DNA of 38,174 nt, taken from Methylosinus sp. Sm6. GTDB taxonomy: Bacteria > Pseudomonadota > Alphaproteobacteria > Rhizobiales > Beijerinckiaceae. The stretch covers positions 1 through 38,174 of the forward strand of contig NZ_JAINDZ010000042.1 of the NCBI RefSeq assembly GCF_019802345.1, given 5' to 3'. Under the pieces are notes generated by a model, which did not search any database, had not been told where the DNA came from, and saw only the letters and a program-made list of their open reading frames with translations. The translations under genes and the position numbers were made by a program. Positions 1-9,099 of the stretch are shown here, piece by piece. Within the stretch, counting starts at the first letter, position 1; each line of letters opens with the position of its first letter.

Positions 1-348
1 GCCAAACTCAGGACCGGATTAGAATCAATGTCATGCGCTTGTACAACCAATTTTTGTGCCGGACAGCCGTGGGCTCGCCCTGGCCATCCACGCCGTAACG
101 CCGTGGTTTCTCGCAAATTTAGGCGCGGCGTCGACGTTGCGGCGACAAGTTCCGCGACTTGCCGCAAAATGCGAAATCCGCAGATCGCGGCCGTTTTCCC
201 AGCATGTTTCCGCGGCTTGGCGTGGATGGCCGGAACAAGCCCGGCCATAACGGCGCTGCGCGCATTTTCAAGATGTGCGCATGCGGTAGCTTGGCTTTTC
301 CGAGGGCGCCGTATTGCCGCAGGCGCGCGATGGGCATAGGCTCGAGAC
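1..348. other. Upstream region without a gene
   Basis: This stretch precedes the aminopeptidase gene. The short open frames in it overlap one another in several frames and look like chance reading of GC-rich DNA, and no family was recognised in their translations. It holds one palindromic intergenic repeat (226-248). No clear -35/-10 promoter was identified, although the promoter of the downstream gene presumably lies here. Confidence 0.5.
226..248. repeat. REP-like palindrome
   Basis: ATGGCCGG and CCGGCCAT form an 8-bp perfect inverted repeat around a 7-base loop. The surrounding wording (TGGATGGCCGG...CCGGCCAT) is typical of short palindromic intergenic repeats common in Rhizobiales genomes. 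It is a likely REP-type element; no function can be assigned from sequence. Confidence 0.55.
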
Positions 349-2163
349 ATGTTCGAGAGCAAATTCCAAAGTTTCGCCGATGACGCCGCCTCCGAGGACG
401 GCGCCCTGCGGCTCGCCCGGCTGCGCGCCGAATTGTCGCGGCGCGGCGTCGATGGGCTGATCGTCCCGCGCGCGGACGAGCATCAGAACGAATATGTGCC
501 GAAGTCCGCCGAGCGCCTCGCCTGGCTCACCGGCTTCACCGGCTCGGCCGGGGTCGCCGTCGTCTTGCCGGAGCAGGCGGCGCTGTTTGTCGACGGCCGC
601 TACACGCTGCAGGCGCCCGAGCAGGTCGACGCGAAATGTTTCACGGTGATCGACATCGGCCAGACGACGCCCGCGCGCTGGCTCGCCGATCATGCGCCGA
701 GCGGCGCGCGCATCGGCTTCGATCCGTGGGTGCATACGCCCGCGCAGATCGAGCGCACCGCCAAGGCGCTGGACGGCAGGCAGGTCGAGCTGGTCGCGCT
801 CGACGGCAATCCGATCGACGCCGTGTGGAGCGATCGGCCGCCGCCGCCTCGCGGCGCCGTCGCGCTCTATCCGCCGCGCCTCGCCGGCCTCTCCGCCGCC
901 GCCAAAATCGCGCGCGTGCGCAAGGAGATGGCGGACTCCGACGCGCTGCTCGTCTCCGATCCGCATGCGCTGTGCTGGGCCTTCAATCTGCGCGGCGCCG
1001 ACGTCGCGTATACGCCGATCGCGCTCGGCTTCGCGCTGCTGCCGAAGCAAGGCCGGCCGCGCCTTTATTTCGATATGGCGAAACTGTCGCCGAAGACGCG
1101 CGCCGCGCTCGCGCGCCTCGCCGATGTCGAGCCGGCCGAGCGGCTCGGCGAGGATTTGGCGCAGGCGGGCGGGCGCCGCGAGACGATGATGTTCGATTCC
1201 GCCACCGCGCCGGCGCGGCTCGTGGATCTGTTCAAGGCGGCGGGCGGGCGCCCGCGCCTCGGCGACGATCCGATCGCGCTGCTGAAGGCGGTCAAGAATG
1301 CGACCGAGCTCGAGGGCGCGCGCGCGGCGCATCTGCGCGACGGCGTGGCGCTGACGCGCTTCCTCGCCTGGTTCGCCGGCGCGGCGCCCAAGGGCAAGCT
1401 CACCGAGATTTCGGCGGCGCAGGCGCTGGAGACGTTTCGGAGCGAGACCGGCGAGCTGCGCGATCTCTCCTTCCCGACCATCTCCGCCTTCGGCCCGCAT
1501 GCCGCCATCCCGCATTATCGCGTCACCCAGGCGAGCGATCTGAAGATCGGACGCGGCGTCTATCTCGTCGATTCCGGCGCGCAATATCTCGACGGCACCA
1601 CCGATGTGACGCGCACGATCGTCGTCGGCCGGCCGTCGAAGCAATTTCGCGATCATTTCACCCGGGTGCTCAAGGGCCATATCGCCGTGGCGAGCGCGGT
1701 GTTTCCCGCCGGCGTCTGCGGCGCGCAGCTCGACGGCTTCGCGCGGCGGAGCCTGTGGGAAGCGGGCCTCGACTTCGACCATGGCGTCGGCCATGGCGTC
1801 GGCGCCTATCTCTCCGTGCACGAGGGGCCGCAGCGCATCTCCAAGCTCGGGACCACGGTGCTGCGGCCGGGCATGATCCTCTCGGACGAGCCGGGCTATT
1901 ATCGCGCCGGCGAATATGGGATTCGCCTCGAGAATCTCATCGTGGTCGAGAAGCGGCCTATTCCCGGGGCGGAGCGCGAGACGCTCGGCTTCGAGACCTT
2001 GACGCTCGCGCCCTTCGATCTCGAGGCGGTCGATCCCTCCTTGCTGACGCCGGAGGAAACGCGCTGGCTGAACGCCTATCACGCGCGCGTGCGCAAGGAG
2101 CTCGCGCCGCATCTCGACGCGCCGACGCGCAAATGGCTCGCGGGAGCGACGCGCCGCCTATGA
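349..2163 (+). CDS. pepP: Xaa-Pro aminopeptidase (M24 family, long three-domain form)
   Basis: A cytosolic metallopeptidase that removes an N-terminal residue preceding proline. The 604-residue length matches the long, eukaryote-like aminopeptidase P class with two creatinase-like N domains before the pita-bread catalytic domain. The metal ligands are all visible: D408 in LVDSGAQ, D419 in GTTDVTRT, H482 in GVGHGVG, E514 in LSDEPGYY and E528 in RLENLIVVE. The start at 349 gives a full N-terminus, although the ribosome-binding site before it (GGCTCGAG) is weak. The stop overlaps the start of the next small gene, so the two are probably co-transcribed. The gene is GC-rich like its neighbours and seems intact. 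Confidence in family is high; the gene symbol is by analogy. Confidence 0.93.
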   Translation: MFESKFQSFADDAASEDGALRLARLRAELSRRGVDGLIVPRADEHQNEYVPKSAERLAWLTGFTGSAGVAVVLPEQAALFVDGRYTLQAPEQVDAKCFTVIDIGQTTPARWLADHAPSGARIGFDPWVHTPAQIERTAKALDGRQVELVALDGNPIDAVWSDRPPPPRGAVALYPPRLAGLSAAAKIARVRKEMADSDALLVSDPHALCWAFNLRGADVAYTPIALGFALLPKQGRPRLYFDMAKLSPKTRAALARLADVEPAERLGEDLAQAGGRRETMMFDSATAPARLVDLFKAAGGRPRLGDDPIALLKAVKNATELEGARAAHLRDGVALTRFLAWFAGAAPKGKLTEISAAQALETFRSETGELRDLSFPTISAFGPHAAIPHYRVTQASDLKIGRGVYLVDSGAQYLDGTTDVTRTIVVGRPSKQFRDHFTRVLKGHIAVASAVFPAGVCGAQLDGFARRSLWEAGLDFDHGVGHGVGAYLSVHEGPQRISKLGTTVLRPGMILSDEPGYYRAGEYGIRLENLIVVEKRPIPGAERETLGFETLTLAPFDLEAVDPSLLTPEETRWLNAYHARVRKELAPHLDAPTRKWLAGATRRL

Positions 2164-2552
2164 CGATCTCACCGACGTTGAAATTCGCCGCCGGCGCTCT
2201 GCTGCTGCTCGTGTTCCTGTTCAGCTTCGGCCTGCGGCTCTGGTGGATGCGCTCCGCGCCTTCCATGCCCGAGCTGCTGCAGGGGCTCGGCGATTCGCAG
2301 GCGCAGGGCGCGCAGGAGGCGTTCCAGAGCCGGCTGCGCGAACGCTTTCCGCCGGGCTCGCCGGAGACGGCGATGGTCCATGCGCTGCAGGAGCAGGGCT
2401 TTCGCGTCGACCATGGCCGCAAGGAGGCCGGCTTCGACCGCGCCGCCGATCTCGAGGACCATTGCCGGCGCGGCGGCGCGGCGCGCTGGTCGGCGGACGC
2501 CGAAGGCCGCATCGCGGAGATTTCGGGCGGCTATTACATCCGTTGCCCGTGA
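2160..2552 (+). CDS. Small membrane-anchored hypothetical protein
   Basis: A 130-residue protein whose ATG overlaps the stop of the aminopeptidase gene (ATGA), which indicates translational coupling. Residues about 6-27 (LKFAAGALLLLVFLFSFGLR) form one hydrophobic segment, likely a signal anchor, followed by a soluble tail with a late CRRGGAARW patch and an ending of YYIRCP. I do not recognise the family. The palindromic repeat at 2554-2611 begins right after the stop codon. The tail probably faces the periplasm, which is inference from the hydrophobic start. Coupling to the upstream gene and an intact frame support a real gene. Confidence 0.7.
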   Translation: MTISPTLKFAAGALLLLVFLFSFGLRLWWMRSAPSMPELLQGLGDSQAQGAQEAFQSRLRERFPPGSPETAMVHALQEQGFRVDHGRKEAGFDRAADLEDHCRRGGAARWSADAEGRIAEISGGYYIRCP

Positions 2553-2553
2553 G

Positions 2554-2611
2554 GCGAGCCTGAAGGCTCGCGGTTCAGGGGGTGGCTCGGACTGCGAGCC
2601 TTCAGGCTCGC
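2554..2611. repeat. 58-bp double-palindrome element, copy A
   Basis: Two 18-base palindromes (GCGAGCCTGAAGGCTCGC and GCGAGCCTTCAGGCTCGC) flank a GG(T/A)-type spacer, and the whole unit is itself an imperfect inverted repeat. It starts two bases after the stop of the 130-residue protein. A second copy lies at 15675-15734, where it is inside a reading frame. It is a REP/BIME-like intergenic element and could form a strong cruciform or RNA hairpin, perhaps acting as a terminator or mRNA stabiliser here. Confidence 0.8.
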
Positions 2612-2817
2612 TCTATGTCGCTCCCCCAAAAAAGGCGTAATCGCGCGTCACAGCGCGCGCTGGCCGTCTCTGCGGGCTTGAACCTCGGCCGCTTTTCTGT
2701 GATTCCTCTCGAAGATAACGGATCGCGCTCGCCGATGAGACCTTCCTTCCGCATCGACGCGCCTCGCCGCGCTTCGGAGCGGCCCCCGGTCGGCGCGGAC
2801 GGAGGCCCTCTCTCTTC

Positions 2818-3807
2818 ATGACGTCTCAGGCGGATTCGGTCGAGCCCCCCGCGCCCGCGCCCGACGCGATCGTCACGGCGCCAGAGCGGCGCCGGCACGC
2901 GCCCCTCATCGTCTCGGCCATCGTGCATCTCGTGCTGCTGGCGATCGTGCTCTACGAGCAGGCGAGCACTTTCGACGCGCCCGAGCAGGAGGTTCCGGTC
3001 GAGGTGATCGTCGAGCCGCCGCCGCAGCAACCGCCGCCGGAGCCCGAGCCGCCGCCGGAGCCCGAGCCGGAGCCTGAAAAGGAGAAGCCGAAGCCCAAGG
3101 AAAAGCCGCCGCAGCAGAAGCTCGTTCTCGACGAGAAGCCGGCTTATGACGCGCCGCGCGCCGCCAATCAGGAGCCGCTCGAGCGCGAGGCGCCCGACCA
3201 GGAGACCAAGGCGCAGCATCAGGCGCCGGCCAACGCCGCGCGCGCCGCCAAGCCCTCACCCGAGGCCGCAGCCGATCCGCAGCGGCAGAAGGAGGCGACG
3301 GCGGAGCTCGCGCCCGAGCGACCCAAGGCGGAGGAGGACAAGAAGGACGCGGAAGTGCTGGAGGAGGCGAAGCTCGAGCCGCAGGCGCAGCCCGAGGAGA
3401 CGCAAGGGCAGGTGGAGATCAAGGCCTCGCCAGAGCCCAAGCCGAAGTCGATCGCCGAGCAGCTCGCTTCATTGGAGCCCTTGCCCGAATTCAAATTCGG
3501 CGGCAAATCCAAGCCGTCGCCGGTAAGCGGCGGCACGGCGGACACAAGCTATTTTTCGATCCTGCACGGATTGATCGTGCCGCATATTCCGCTGTATCTG
3601 CGCCGCATGCGCACGCCCAATGTCGGCCAGATTCATTTCTTTGTGGACGGCGAAGGGCACCTCACCCATCAGGCGGTATATCGTTCGAGCGGCGTGCCCG
3701 CGCTCGACGCCGCCGCGCTCGCGGCCGTTCGCCGGGGGGCCCCTTCGTTTCCCGCGCCGCCGGGTGGGCACGCGGTGGCTATCACATTCGAATTCGCCTG
3801 GCATTGA
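2818..3807 (+). CDS. tonB: TonB-type energy transducer
   Basis: An inner-membrane protein that would couple proton-motive force through ExbB/ExbD to outer-membrane TonB-dependent receptors. The 329 residues show a short cytoplasmic start, one membrane segment (about 30-46, LIVSAIVHLVLLAIVLY), a Pro/Glu/Lys-rich periplasmic linker (about 60-220) and a C-terminal TonB domain (about 240-329) with VGQIHFFVDGEGHL and the VPALDAAALAAVRR helix. A GGAGG lies about 10 bases before the ATG. No exbB/exbD sits beside it, so these must be elsewhere. The receptor at 19556 in this window is a possible partner. The gene converges on the giant repeat protein with only 9 bases between the stop codons. Confidence 0.85.
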   Translation: MTSQADSVEPPAPAPDAIVTAPERRRHAPLIVSAIVHLVLLAIVLYEQASTFDAPEQEVPVEVIVEPPPQQPPPEPEPPPEPEPEPEKEKPKPKEKPPQQKLVLDEKPAYDAPRAANQEPLEREAPDQETKAQHQAPANAARAAKPSPEAAADPQRQKEATAELAPERPKAEEDKKDAEVLEEAKLEPQAQPEETQGQVEIKASPEPKPKSIAEQLASLEPLPEFKFGGKSKPSPVSGGTADTSYFSILHGLIVPHIPLYLRRMRTPNVGQIHFFVDGEGHLTHQAVYRSSGVPALDAAALAAVRRGAPSFPAPPGGHAVAITFEFAWH

Positions 3808-3816
3808 TCGCTCGCC

Positions 3817-6800
3817 TCACGACACCGCCCGCGCCAGCGCGTCGATCTGCGCTGTGGTCATGCCCGCGAGCTGCGTCGTCGTGAACGCCGCCACCTGATT
3901 GCCGTTCAGCGCCTCGAGCTCGGTGGTGGTCAGCGCCGCGATCGCCGTCGTCGAGAAGGCCGCGACCTGCGTCGTCGTCAGCCCCGAGAGCTGCCGGCCG
4001 GAGAAGGATGCGAGCGTCGTGCTCGCGAGATTATTGAGCTGCTGCGTCGTCAGCGCGCCGACCTGAGTCGAGGTCAGCGCGGAAAATTGCGCGTCGGTGA
4101 GAGCGGAGAGCGACGTCGTCGTCAGATCGACGATCTGTGTCGTCGCGAGCGCGGCCACTTGCGTCGTGTCGAGCGCGCCGAGCTGCGTCGTCGTCAGCGC
4201 GCGCAGCTGCTCACGGATCAGGCCGGAGAGCTGGGTCTCCGTCAATGCGTCGATCTCGGTGGCAGTGAGCGCCTGCGCCTGCGTCGCCGTCAACGCGCCG
4301 AGCTGCGTCGCCTGAAGTCCGGAAAACTGCGTCTCGGTCAGCGTCTCGATCTGCGTCGTCGTCAACCCCGCGATTCCATCGCTCGAAAAGGCGCCGATCT
4401 GCGTCGCCGACAGAGCGGAAAACTGCGTCGACGACAGCGCCGCCGCCTGAGTCGGCGTGAAGCCGCTCATCTCCGTGGTCGAGAGCAGCGCGATCTGCGT
4501 CGTGGCGAGGCTCGCCAATTGCGCCATGGTCAGCGCCCCGAAGGCGGTGGCCGAAATGCTGGAGAATTGCGTCGTCGTCAGCGCGGCGAGCTCTGACGGA
4601 TCGAGGCCGGCGATCGCCGTCGGCGAGAGCGCGGCGATCTGCGTTGCGGTCAAGGCGGCGGACTGAGAGGCGGAGAGCGCGGCGATCTGCGTTACGACCA
4701 AGCCGGAGACTCCGGTCGAGGAGAGCGCGGCGATCTGCGCGGCGGAGAGCGCTTGCAGATCAGTGGCGTCGAGCGTGGCGACCTGTGTCGAGGTCAATCC
4801 GCCGAGCTCGGTCGCGGTGAGCTGCTTGAGCTGCGTCGTCGTCAGCGCGTCGAATTGCGTCGTGTCGAAGGCGCCGATCGCGGTCGAGGAGAAGGCGGCG
4901 AGCTGCGTGCTGGTGAGCGCGGCGAGGCGCGTGGTCGTGAGGCCGGCGACGCCGGTGGAGGCGAAGCCGGCGATCTGCGCGGCGGAGAGCGCGGAGAATT
5001 GCGTCGTGGCGAGGGCGGCGACTTCGGTCTGCGTCAGGCCGCTGACCGCGGCGCTCGACAGCGCGCCGATCTGCGTCGTCGTGAACAGGGCGAGCTGCGT
5101 CGTCGTCAGGGCGCCGGCGTGCGTCGCCGTCAGACCTGTGAGCTGCGTCGTCGTCAGCTCGCCGATCTGCGTCGATGTGAGCGCCGCGACCTGCGTCGTC
5201 GTCAGCGCCGCTATGCCGGTCGAGGCGAGGCTGCGGAACTGCGTCGTCGTCAGCGCGCCGATCTCCTGCGGCGTCAGCCCGGAGACGGCGGTCGTCGACA
5301 GCGCCGCGATCTGGGTCGAGGTGACGGTCGCGAGCTGAGTGGTCGCGAAGAGTCCGATCTGCGAGGCGGTAAGGCCGGCGATCGCGGCCGTCGTGAGCGC
5401 GCGGATCGCGGTGGTCGTCAGCGCGGCGAGCTGCGTCGCATCGAGTTCCGCGATCTGCGTCGAGACGAGTCCGCGCGCCTGCGTCGCGGTGAGAGACGCG
5501 ACCTCCGTCGTGGTCAGCGCGTCGATCTGACTCGTGGCGAGCGCGCCGATCTGGGTCGCGGCGAGCGCGGCGATCTGCGTGTCGACGAGCTCGGCGAGCC
5601 GCGTCGCGGTGAGGCCGGAGATCGCCGTGGTCGAAAGCGCGGCGATCTGCGTCGTCGCGAGGGCGTCGAACTGTGTCTCGGCCAGGCTCGCCATTTGCGT
5701 CTGCGTGAGGCCGGCGAGCTCGGTCGTCGTCAGCGCCGTGATGTCGGCGGTCGTGAGGGCGGAGAGCCCGGTCGTCGTCACGGCGCCGAGCTGAACGGCG
5801 CTCAGCGCACGCAGCTGCGTCGTCGCCAGCGCGTCGAGCGCGCTGGTCGTCAAGGCGGCGACGGCGGTGGTCGATAGGCCGGCAATCTGCGCGCTCGTCA
5901 GAGCCGCGATCTGATCGAGGCCGAGCGCGGCGATCTGCGTCGCGCCGAGCGCGTTCATTTGAGTGGACGTCAGCGCGCGCAGCTGCGTCGTCGAAAGGCC
6001 GGCGATCACGGTCGCGTTCAGCGCGCCGACGGCACTATAGGAGAGAGCCGCGATCTGCGTCGTCGACAGCGCGCCGACCTCGGTCGTCGTCAGCGCCGCC
6101 GCCTGTGTGGAGGTCAGTCCGCCGATCTCGGTGGTCGTCAGCGCGGCGAGCTGCGTCGTCGACAGCGCGTCGATCTGTGATGTCGTCAGCGCGCCGATCT
6201 GCGTGGCGGCGAGGCCGCGCAATTGCGTCGTCGTCAGCGTCGTCAGCGCGCTCGTCGACAGGCTCGACAAGGCGTCCGAGGAGAGGCCTGAGAGCTGGCG
6301 CGAGGACAAAGCGGCGAGCTGCGTCGACGTGAGCGCGGCGATCTGCGTGTCGACGAGCGCCGCCATCTGCGTCGTCGCCAGAGCGCCGATCTGCGTGACG
6401 CTCAGCGCGGCGATGTCCGTGCTCGACAATCCGCCGAGGCCGGCCGTCGAAAGCGCCGCCATCTGCGTTGTCGTGAAGGCCGCGAGCTGCGCTTCGTCGA
6501 GCGCGGCGATCTGCGTGTCCGCGAGGGCGCGCAGCTGTGTCGCCGTCACGGCGCCGATCTGCGTCGTCGACAGCGTCGCGACGTCGGTGGTCGACATGGC
6601 GCTGAACGCGGCTGCTCCGATGGCGGCGACCTGCGTGGTCGTGAGCGCGCCGATCTGCGTCGTCGTCAGCGCGCGGATTTGCGTCGCGCCGATGCCGACC
6701 AGCGCCGTCGACGCCAGCGCGCCCACCTGTGTCGTCGAGAGCGCTGCGATCTGCGTCTCCGCCATCGCCGCAAGCTGCGCCGAGGTCAGCGAGCGAATTT

Positions 6801-9099
6801 GCTGCGTCGTCAGCCCGGCCGCCTCGGTCGTCGAGAGTCCGGCGACGGCGGTGGCCGAGAACGCCGAGATTTGCGTCGTCTGCAACACTGCGAGCTGCGA
6901 TGCGGTCAAGGCCCCGAGCTGATCGGCGGAGAGGCTCTTGAGCTGAGTCGTCTTCATCGCCGCGATCTGCGTCGTGGAGACGCCGGCGATCTGCTGCGTC
7001 GAGAGGCCGGCGAGCGCGGCGGAGGCGAGCGCCGCGAATTGCGCCGTCGTCAGCGCGTCGAGCTGCGTCGCCGAGAAATCATCGAGCTGCGACGAAACGA
7101 AGGCGGCAAGATCGGTCGTCGTGAGCGCTGCGAGCTGATCCGCGCCAAAGGCGGCGATCTGCGTCTCGTTCAGCGCGCGCAGCTGCGCGGCGGTCAGCGC
7201 ATCGAGCTGGGTGGAGGCGAGGCCGGCGATCTGCCCGCTGGTGAGGCCGCCGACGCCGGTGGTCGACAGGCCGGCGATTTGTGTGGTCGAGAGCGCCGCC
7301 AGCTGCGTCTGCGTCAACAATTCCACCTGCGTGTCGGCCAGCCCCGAGAGCGCGCGCGAGGTCAGCGCGGCGAGCTGTGTCGTGGACAGCGCGTCGATCT
7401 GCGCCGCGTCGAGCGAAGCGAGCGCGAGCGAGCCCAGTCCTGCGACTTGCGTCGTGGTGAGAGCGGCGATGCGCGTCGTCGTGAACGAGTCGAGCTGCGT
7501 CGTCGTCAGCGCCGCGATCTCGGTCGAGGTCAGCGTGGCGAATTGTGTGGACGAGAGGCGCGCGAGCGTCGCCGCGCTCGCGGCGGCTATTTGCGCCGCG
7601 GACAGGCGCTCGACCAGCAGCACCTGCAGCTCCGTCGTCGTCAGCGCGTCGAGCTGCGTCGAGGTGAGGGCGCGCGCCTGCGTCGTCGTGAGCGCGGCGA
7701 GCTGCGTCGTCGTCAGCCGGTGGAGCGCGTCCGCTCCCAAGCCGCCGATCTGCGCCGCCGTCAGAGCGGCGGCCTGCGTCGTCGTGAAGGCCTGGATTTC
7801 GGTCGACGAGAGCGCGTTGAGGAATGTGGTCGCGAGAGCGGCGACCTGCGTCGTGAGCAGTTCGGCGAGCTGCGTCGACGAGAGATCGCCGCGCCCGCTC
7901 GCCGTGAGCGCGGAAATTTGCGCCGCCGAGAGCCGCGCCGCCGGCAGCGCTCTGATCTCCGTCGTGGACATGGCGCCGATCTGGGTCGTGGTGAGGGCGC
8001 GCGCCTGCGTCGTCGTGAGGGCGCCGATCTGCGTCGTCGTGAGATTGTCGATCTGCGTCGAGGCGAGCCCGGCGATCTGCGCCGCGGTGAGCGCCGCGGC
8101 CTGGGTCGTCGTCAAGGATCGCAGCTCTGTCGCATCGAGGCTGTTGATCGAGGTCGTCGAAAGCGCGGCGATCTGCGTCGCCGTGAAGGCGGCGATTTGA
8201 GTCGAGGAGAGATTGCCGAAGGCGGTGGTCGACAGACTGGCGATCTGCGCATAGGACAAGCCGGCGACCGGCAGCGCCTCGATCTGCGTCGCCGTCAGGC
8301 CGGTGAGCTGCGTTTGGGTCAGGCTGCGGACCTGCGTCGTCGTCAGCGCGGAGAGCTGCGTCGTCGTGAGATTGTCGATCGTCGTCTTGGTGAGCGCGGC
8401 GATCTGCGTCGCCGCGAGGCCCGCCGCCTGCGTCGGCGTCAGCGATTGCAGATCCTCGGCGGAAAGGCTGTTGATCGCGGTCGTCGAAAACGCGCCGATC
8501 TGCGTCGCGCTCAGGGAATCGATCTGCGTCGTCGTCAGATTGTCGACTTCGGTCACGTTGAGCTTGGCGATCTGCCCGGCCGAGAGATTGCCGACGGTCA
8601 AGGCGATGATCTGATCGAGCGACATCGCATTGAGCTGCGTCGCGGTGAGGCTGCGCACCTGGGTGGTGGTCAGTCCGCCGAGCTGCGTCGTCGTGAGATT
8701 GGCGAGCTGCGTCGTCGTCAAAGTGGCGATCTGCGAGGCGGCGAGCGCATGGAGCTGCGTCTCGCTCAGCGAGCGAACCTCCGTCGAGGTGAGGTCATTG
8801 ACTTCCGAGGAGGTCAGCGCGGCGATCTGCGTCGTCGTGAACGCGGCGAGATCCTCCTGCGCCAGCAGCTCGAATTGCGTCAGATCGAGCCCCATCAGCG
8901 CGGCCCGCGACAGAGCGGCCACCTGTGTCGAGACCAGAGCCTCGAGATTTGTCGTCGAGAGGCTGTTGAGCTGCGTCGCGGTGAGCGCGGCGACCTGCGA
9001 CGTGGAGAAGGCTTCTATATCTTCCGTGTCGAGCTGGCGCATGATGGTCGTCGTGAGATGGGCGACCTGCCAGGTGGTGAGGGAGGAAATGATCGACAT
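3817..9099 (-). CDS. Giant octapeptide-repeat protein (LTTTQ repeats)
   Basis: A 1760-residue protein built almost entirely of about 220 octads with consensus L-[TS]-T-T-Q-[ILV]-x-[AGS]. Leu and the branched residue are strictly spaced 5 then 3. It is rich in Thr, Ala, Leu and Gln, has very few charged residues, no Cys that I saw, and one Trp near the N-terminus (TTWQ). There is no cleavable signal peptide at MSIISSLTTWQV. An octad with a T-x-x-Q capping pattern could give short helices in a solenoid or a beta-solenoid; sequence alone does not decide. An N-terminal 109-residue super-repeat is described separately. A GCGAGG motif precedes the ATG. Large surface adhesins and Type I-secreted proteins can look like this, but no anchoring or secretion domain is visible and no transporter gene is adjacent. 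Function unknown. Confidence 0.85.
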   Translation of the reverse strand: MSIISSLTTWQVAHLTTTIMRQLDTEDIEAFSTSQVAALTATQLNSLSTTNLEALVSTQVAALSRAALMGLDLTQFELLAQEDLAAFTTTQIAALTSSEVNDLTSTEVRSLSETQLHALAASQIATLTTTQLANLTTTQLGGLTTTQVRSLTATQLNAMSLDQIIALTVGNLSAGQIAKLNVTEVDNLTTTQIDSLSATQIGAFSTTAINSLSAEDLQSLTPTQAAGLAATQIAALTKTTIDNLTTTQLSALTTTQVRSLTQTQLTGLTATQIEALPVAGLSYAQIASLSTTAFGNLSSTQIAAFTATQIAALSTTSINSLDATELRSLTTTQAAALTAAQIAGLASTQIDNLTTTQIGALTTTQARALTTTQIGAMSTTEIRALPAARLSAAQISALTASGRGDLSSTQLAELLTTQVAALATTFLNALSSTEIQAFTTTQAAALTAAQIGGLGADALHRLTTTQLAALTTTQARALTSTQLDALTTTELQVLLVERLSAAQIAAASAATLARLSSTQFATLTSTEIAALTTTQLDSFTTTRIAALTTTQVAGLGSLALASLDAAQIDALSTTQLAALTSRALSGLADTQVELLTQTQLAALSTTQIAGLSTTGVGGLTSGQIAGLASTQLDALTAAQLRALNETQIAAFGADQLAALTTTDLAAFVSSQLDDFSATQLDALTTAQFAALASAALAGLSTQQIAGVSTTQIAAMKTTQLKSLSADQLGALTASQLAVLQTTQISAFSATAVAGLSTTEAAGLTTQQIRSLTSAQLAAMAETQIAALSTTQVGALASTALVGIGATQIRALTTTQIGALTTTQVAAIGAAAFSAMSTTDVATLSTTQIGAVTATQLRALADTQIAALDEAQLAAFTTTQMAALSTAGLGGLSSTDIAALSVTQIGALATTQMAALVDTQIAALTSTQLAALSSRQLSGLSSDALSSLSTSALTTLTTTQLRGLAATQIGALTTSQIDALSTTQLAALTTTEIGGLTSTQAAALTTTEVGALSTTQIAALSYSAVGALNATVIAGLSTTQLRALTSTQMNALGATQIAALGLDQIAALTSAQIAGLSTTAVAALTTSALDALATTQLRALSAVQLGAVTTTGLSALTTADITALTTTELAGLTQTQMASLAETQFDALATTQIAALSTTAISGLTATRLAELVDTQIAALAATQIGALATSQIDALTTTEVASLTATQARGLVSTQIAELDATQLAALTTTAIRALTTAAIAGLTASQIGLFATTQLATVTSTQIAALSTTAVSGLTPQEIGALTTTQFRSLASTGIAALTTTQVAALTSTQIGELTTTQLTGLTATHAGALTTTQLALFTTTQIGALSSAAVSGLTQTEVAALATTQFSALSAAQIAGFASTGVAGLTTTRLAALTSTQLAAFSSTAIGAFDTTQFDALTTTQLKQLTATELGGLTSTQVATLDATDLQALSAAQIAALSSTGVSGLVVTQIAALSASQSAALTATQIAALSPTAIAGLDPSELAALTTTQFSSISATAFGALTMAQLASLATTQIALLSTTEMSGFTPTQAAALSSTQFSALSATQIGAFSSDGIAGLTTTQIETLTETQFSGLQATQLGALTATQAQALTATEIDALTETQLSGLIREQLRALTTTQLGALDTTQVAALATTQIVDLTTTSLSALTDAQFSALTSTQVGALTTQQLNNLASTTLASFSGRQLSGLTTTQVAAFSTTAIAALTTTELEALNGNQVAAFTTTQLAGMTTAQIDALARAVS
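7480..8815 (-). repeat. 327-bp (109-residue) super-repeat within the octad protein
   Basis: Four copies of a shortened 13-residue unit (8+5 instead of 8+8) occur at residues 164, 273, 382 and 491: IIALTVGNLSAGQ, IEALPVAGLSYAQ, IRALPAARLSAAQ and LQVLLVERLSAAQ. Their codons begin at 8610, 8283, 7956 and 7629, exactly 327 bases apart. The octads between them also match position by position (for example INSL / INSL / LNAL and TTTQVRSL / TTTQARAL / TTTQARAL). This shows that the N-terminal third grew by duplication of 13.6-octad blocks. The outer limits given are approximate. Confidence 0.85.

Noticed and set aside
268-2112. Long leftward frame opposite the aminopeptidase gene
   Set aside because: The forward frame carries all five metal ligands of aminopeptidase P; the reverse reading is Arg/Ala/Gly-rich, a usual artefact of high-GC third positions.
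3817-9099. CRISPR array, because of thousands of bases of short regular repeats
   Set aside because: The 24-bp period has no alternating repeat/spacer pattern, keeps a single open frame over 5.3 kb and shows codon-level degeneracy, so it is a coding repeat.
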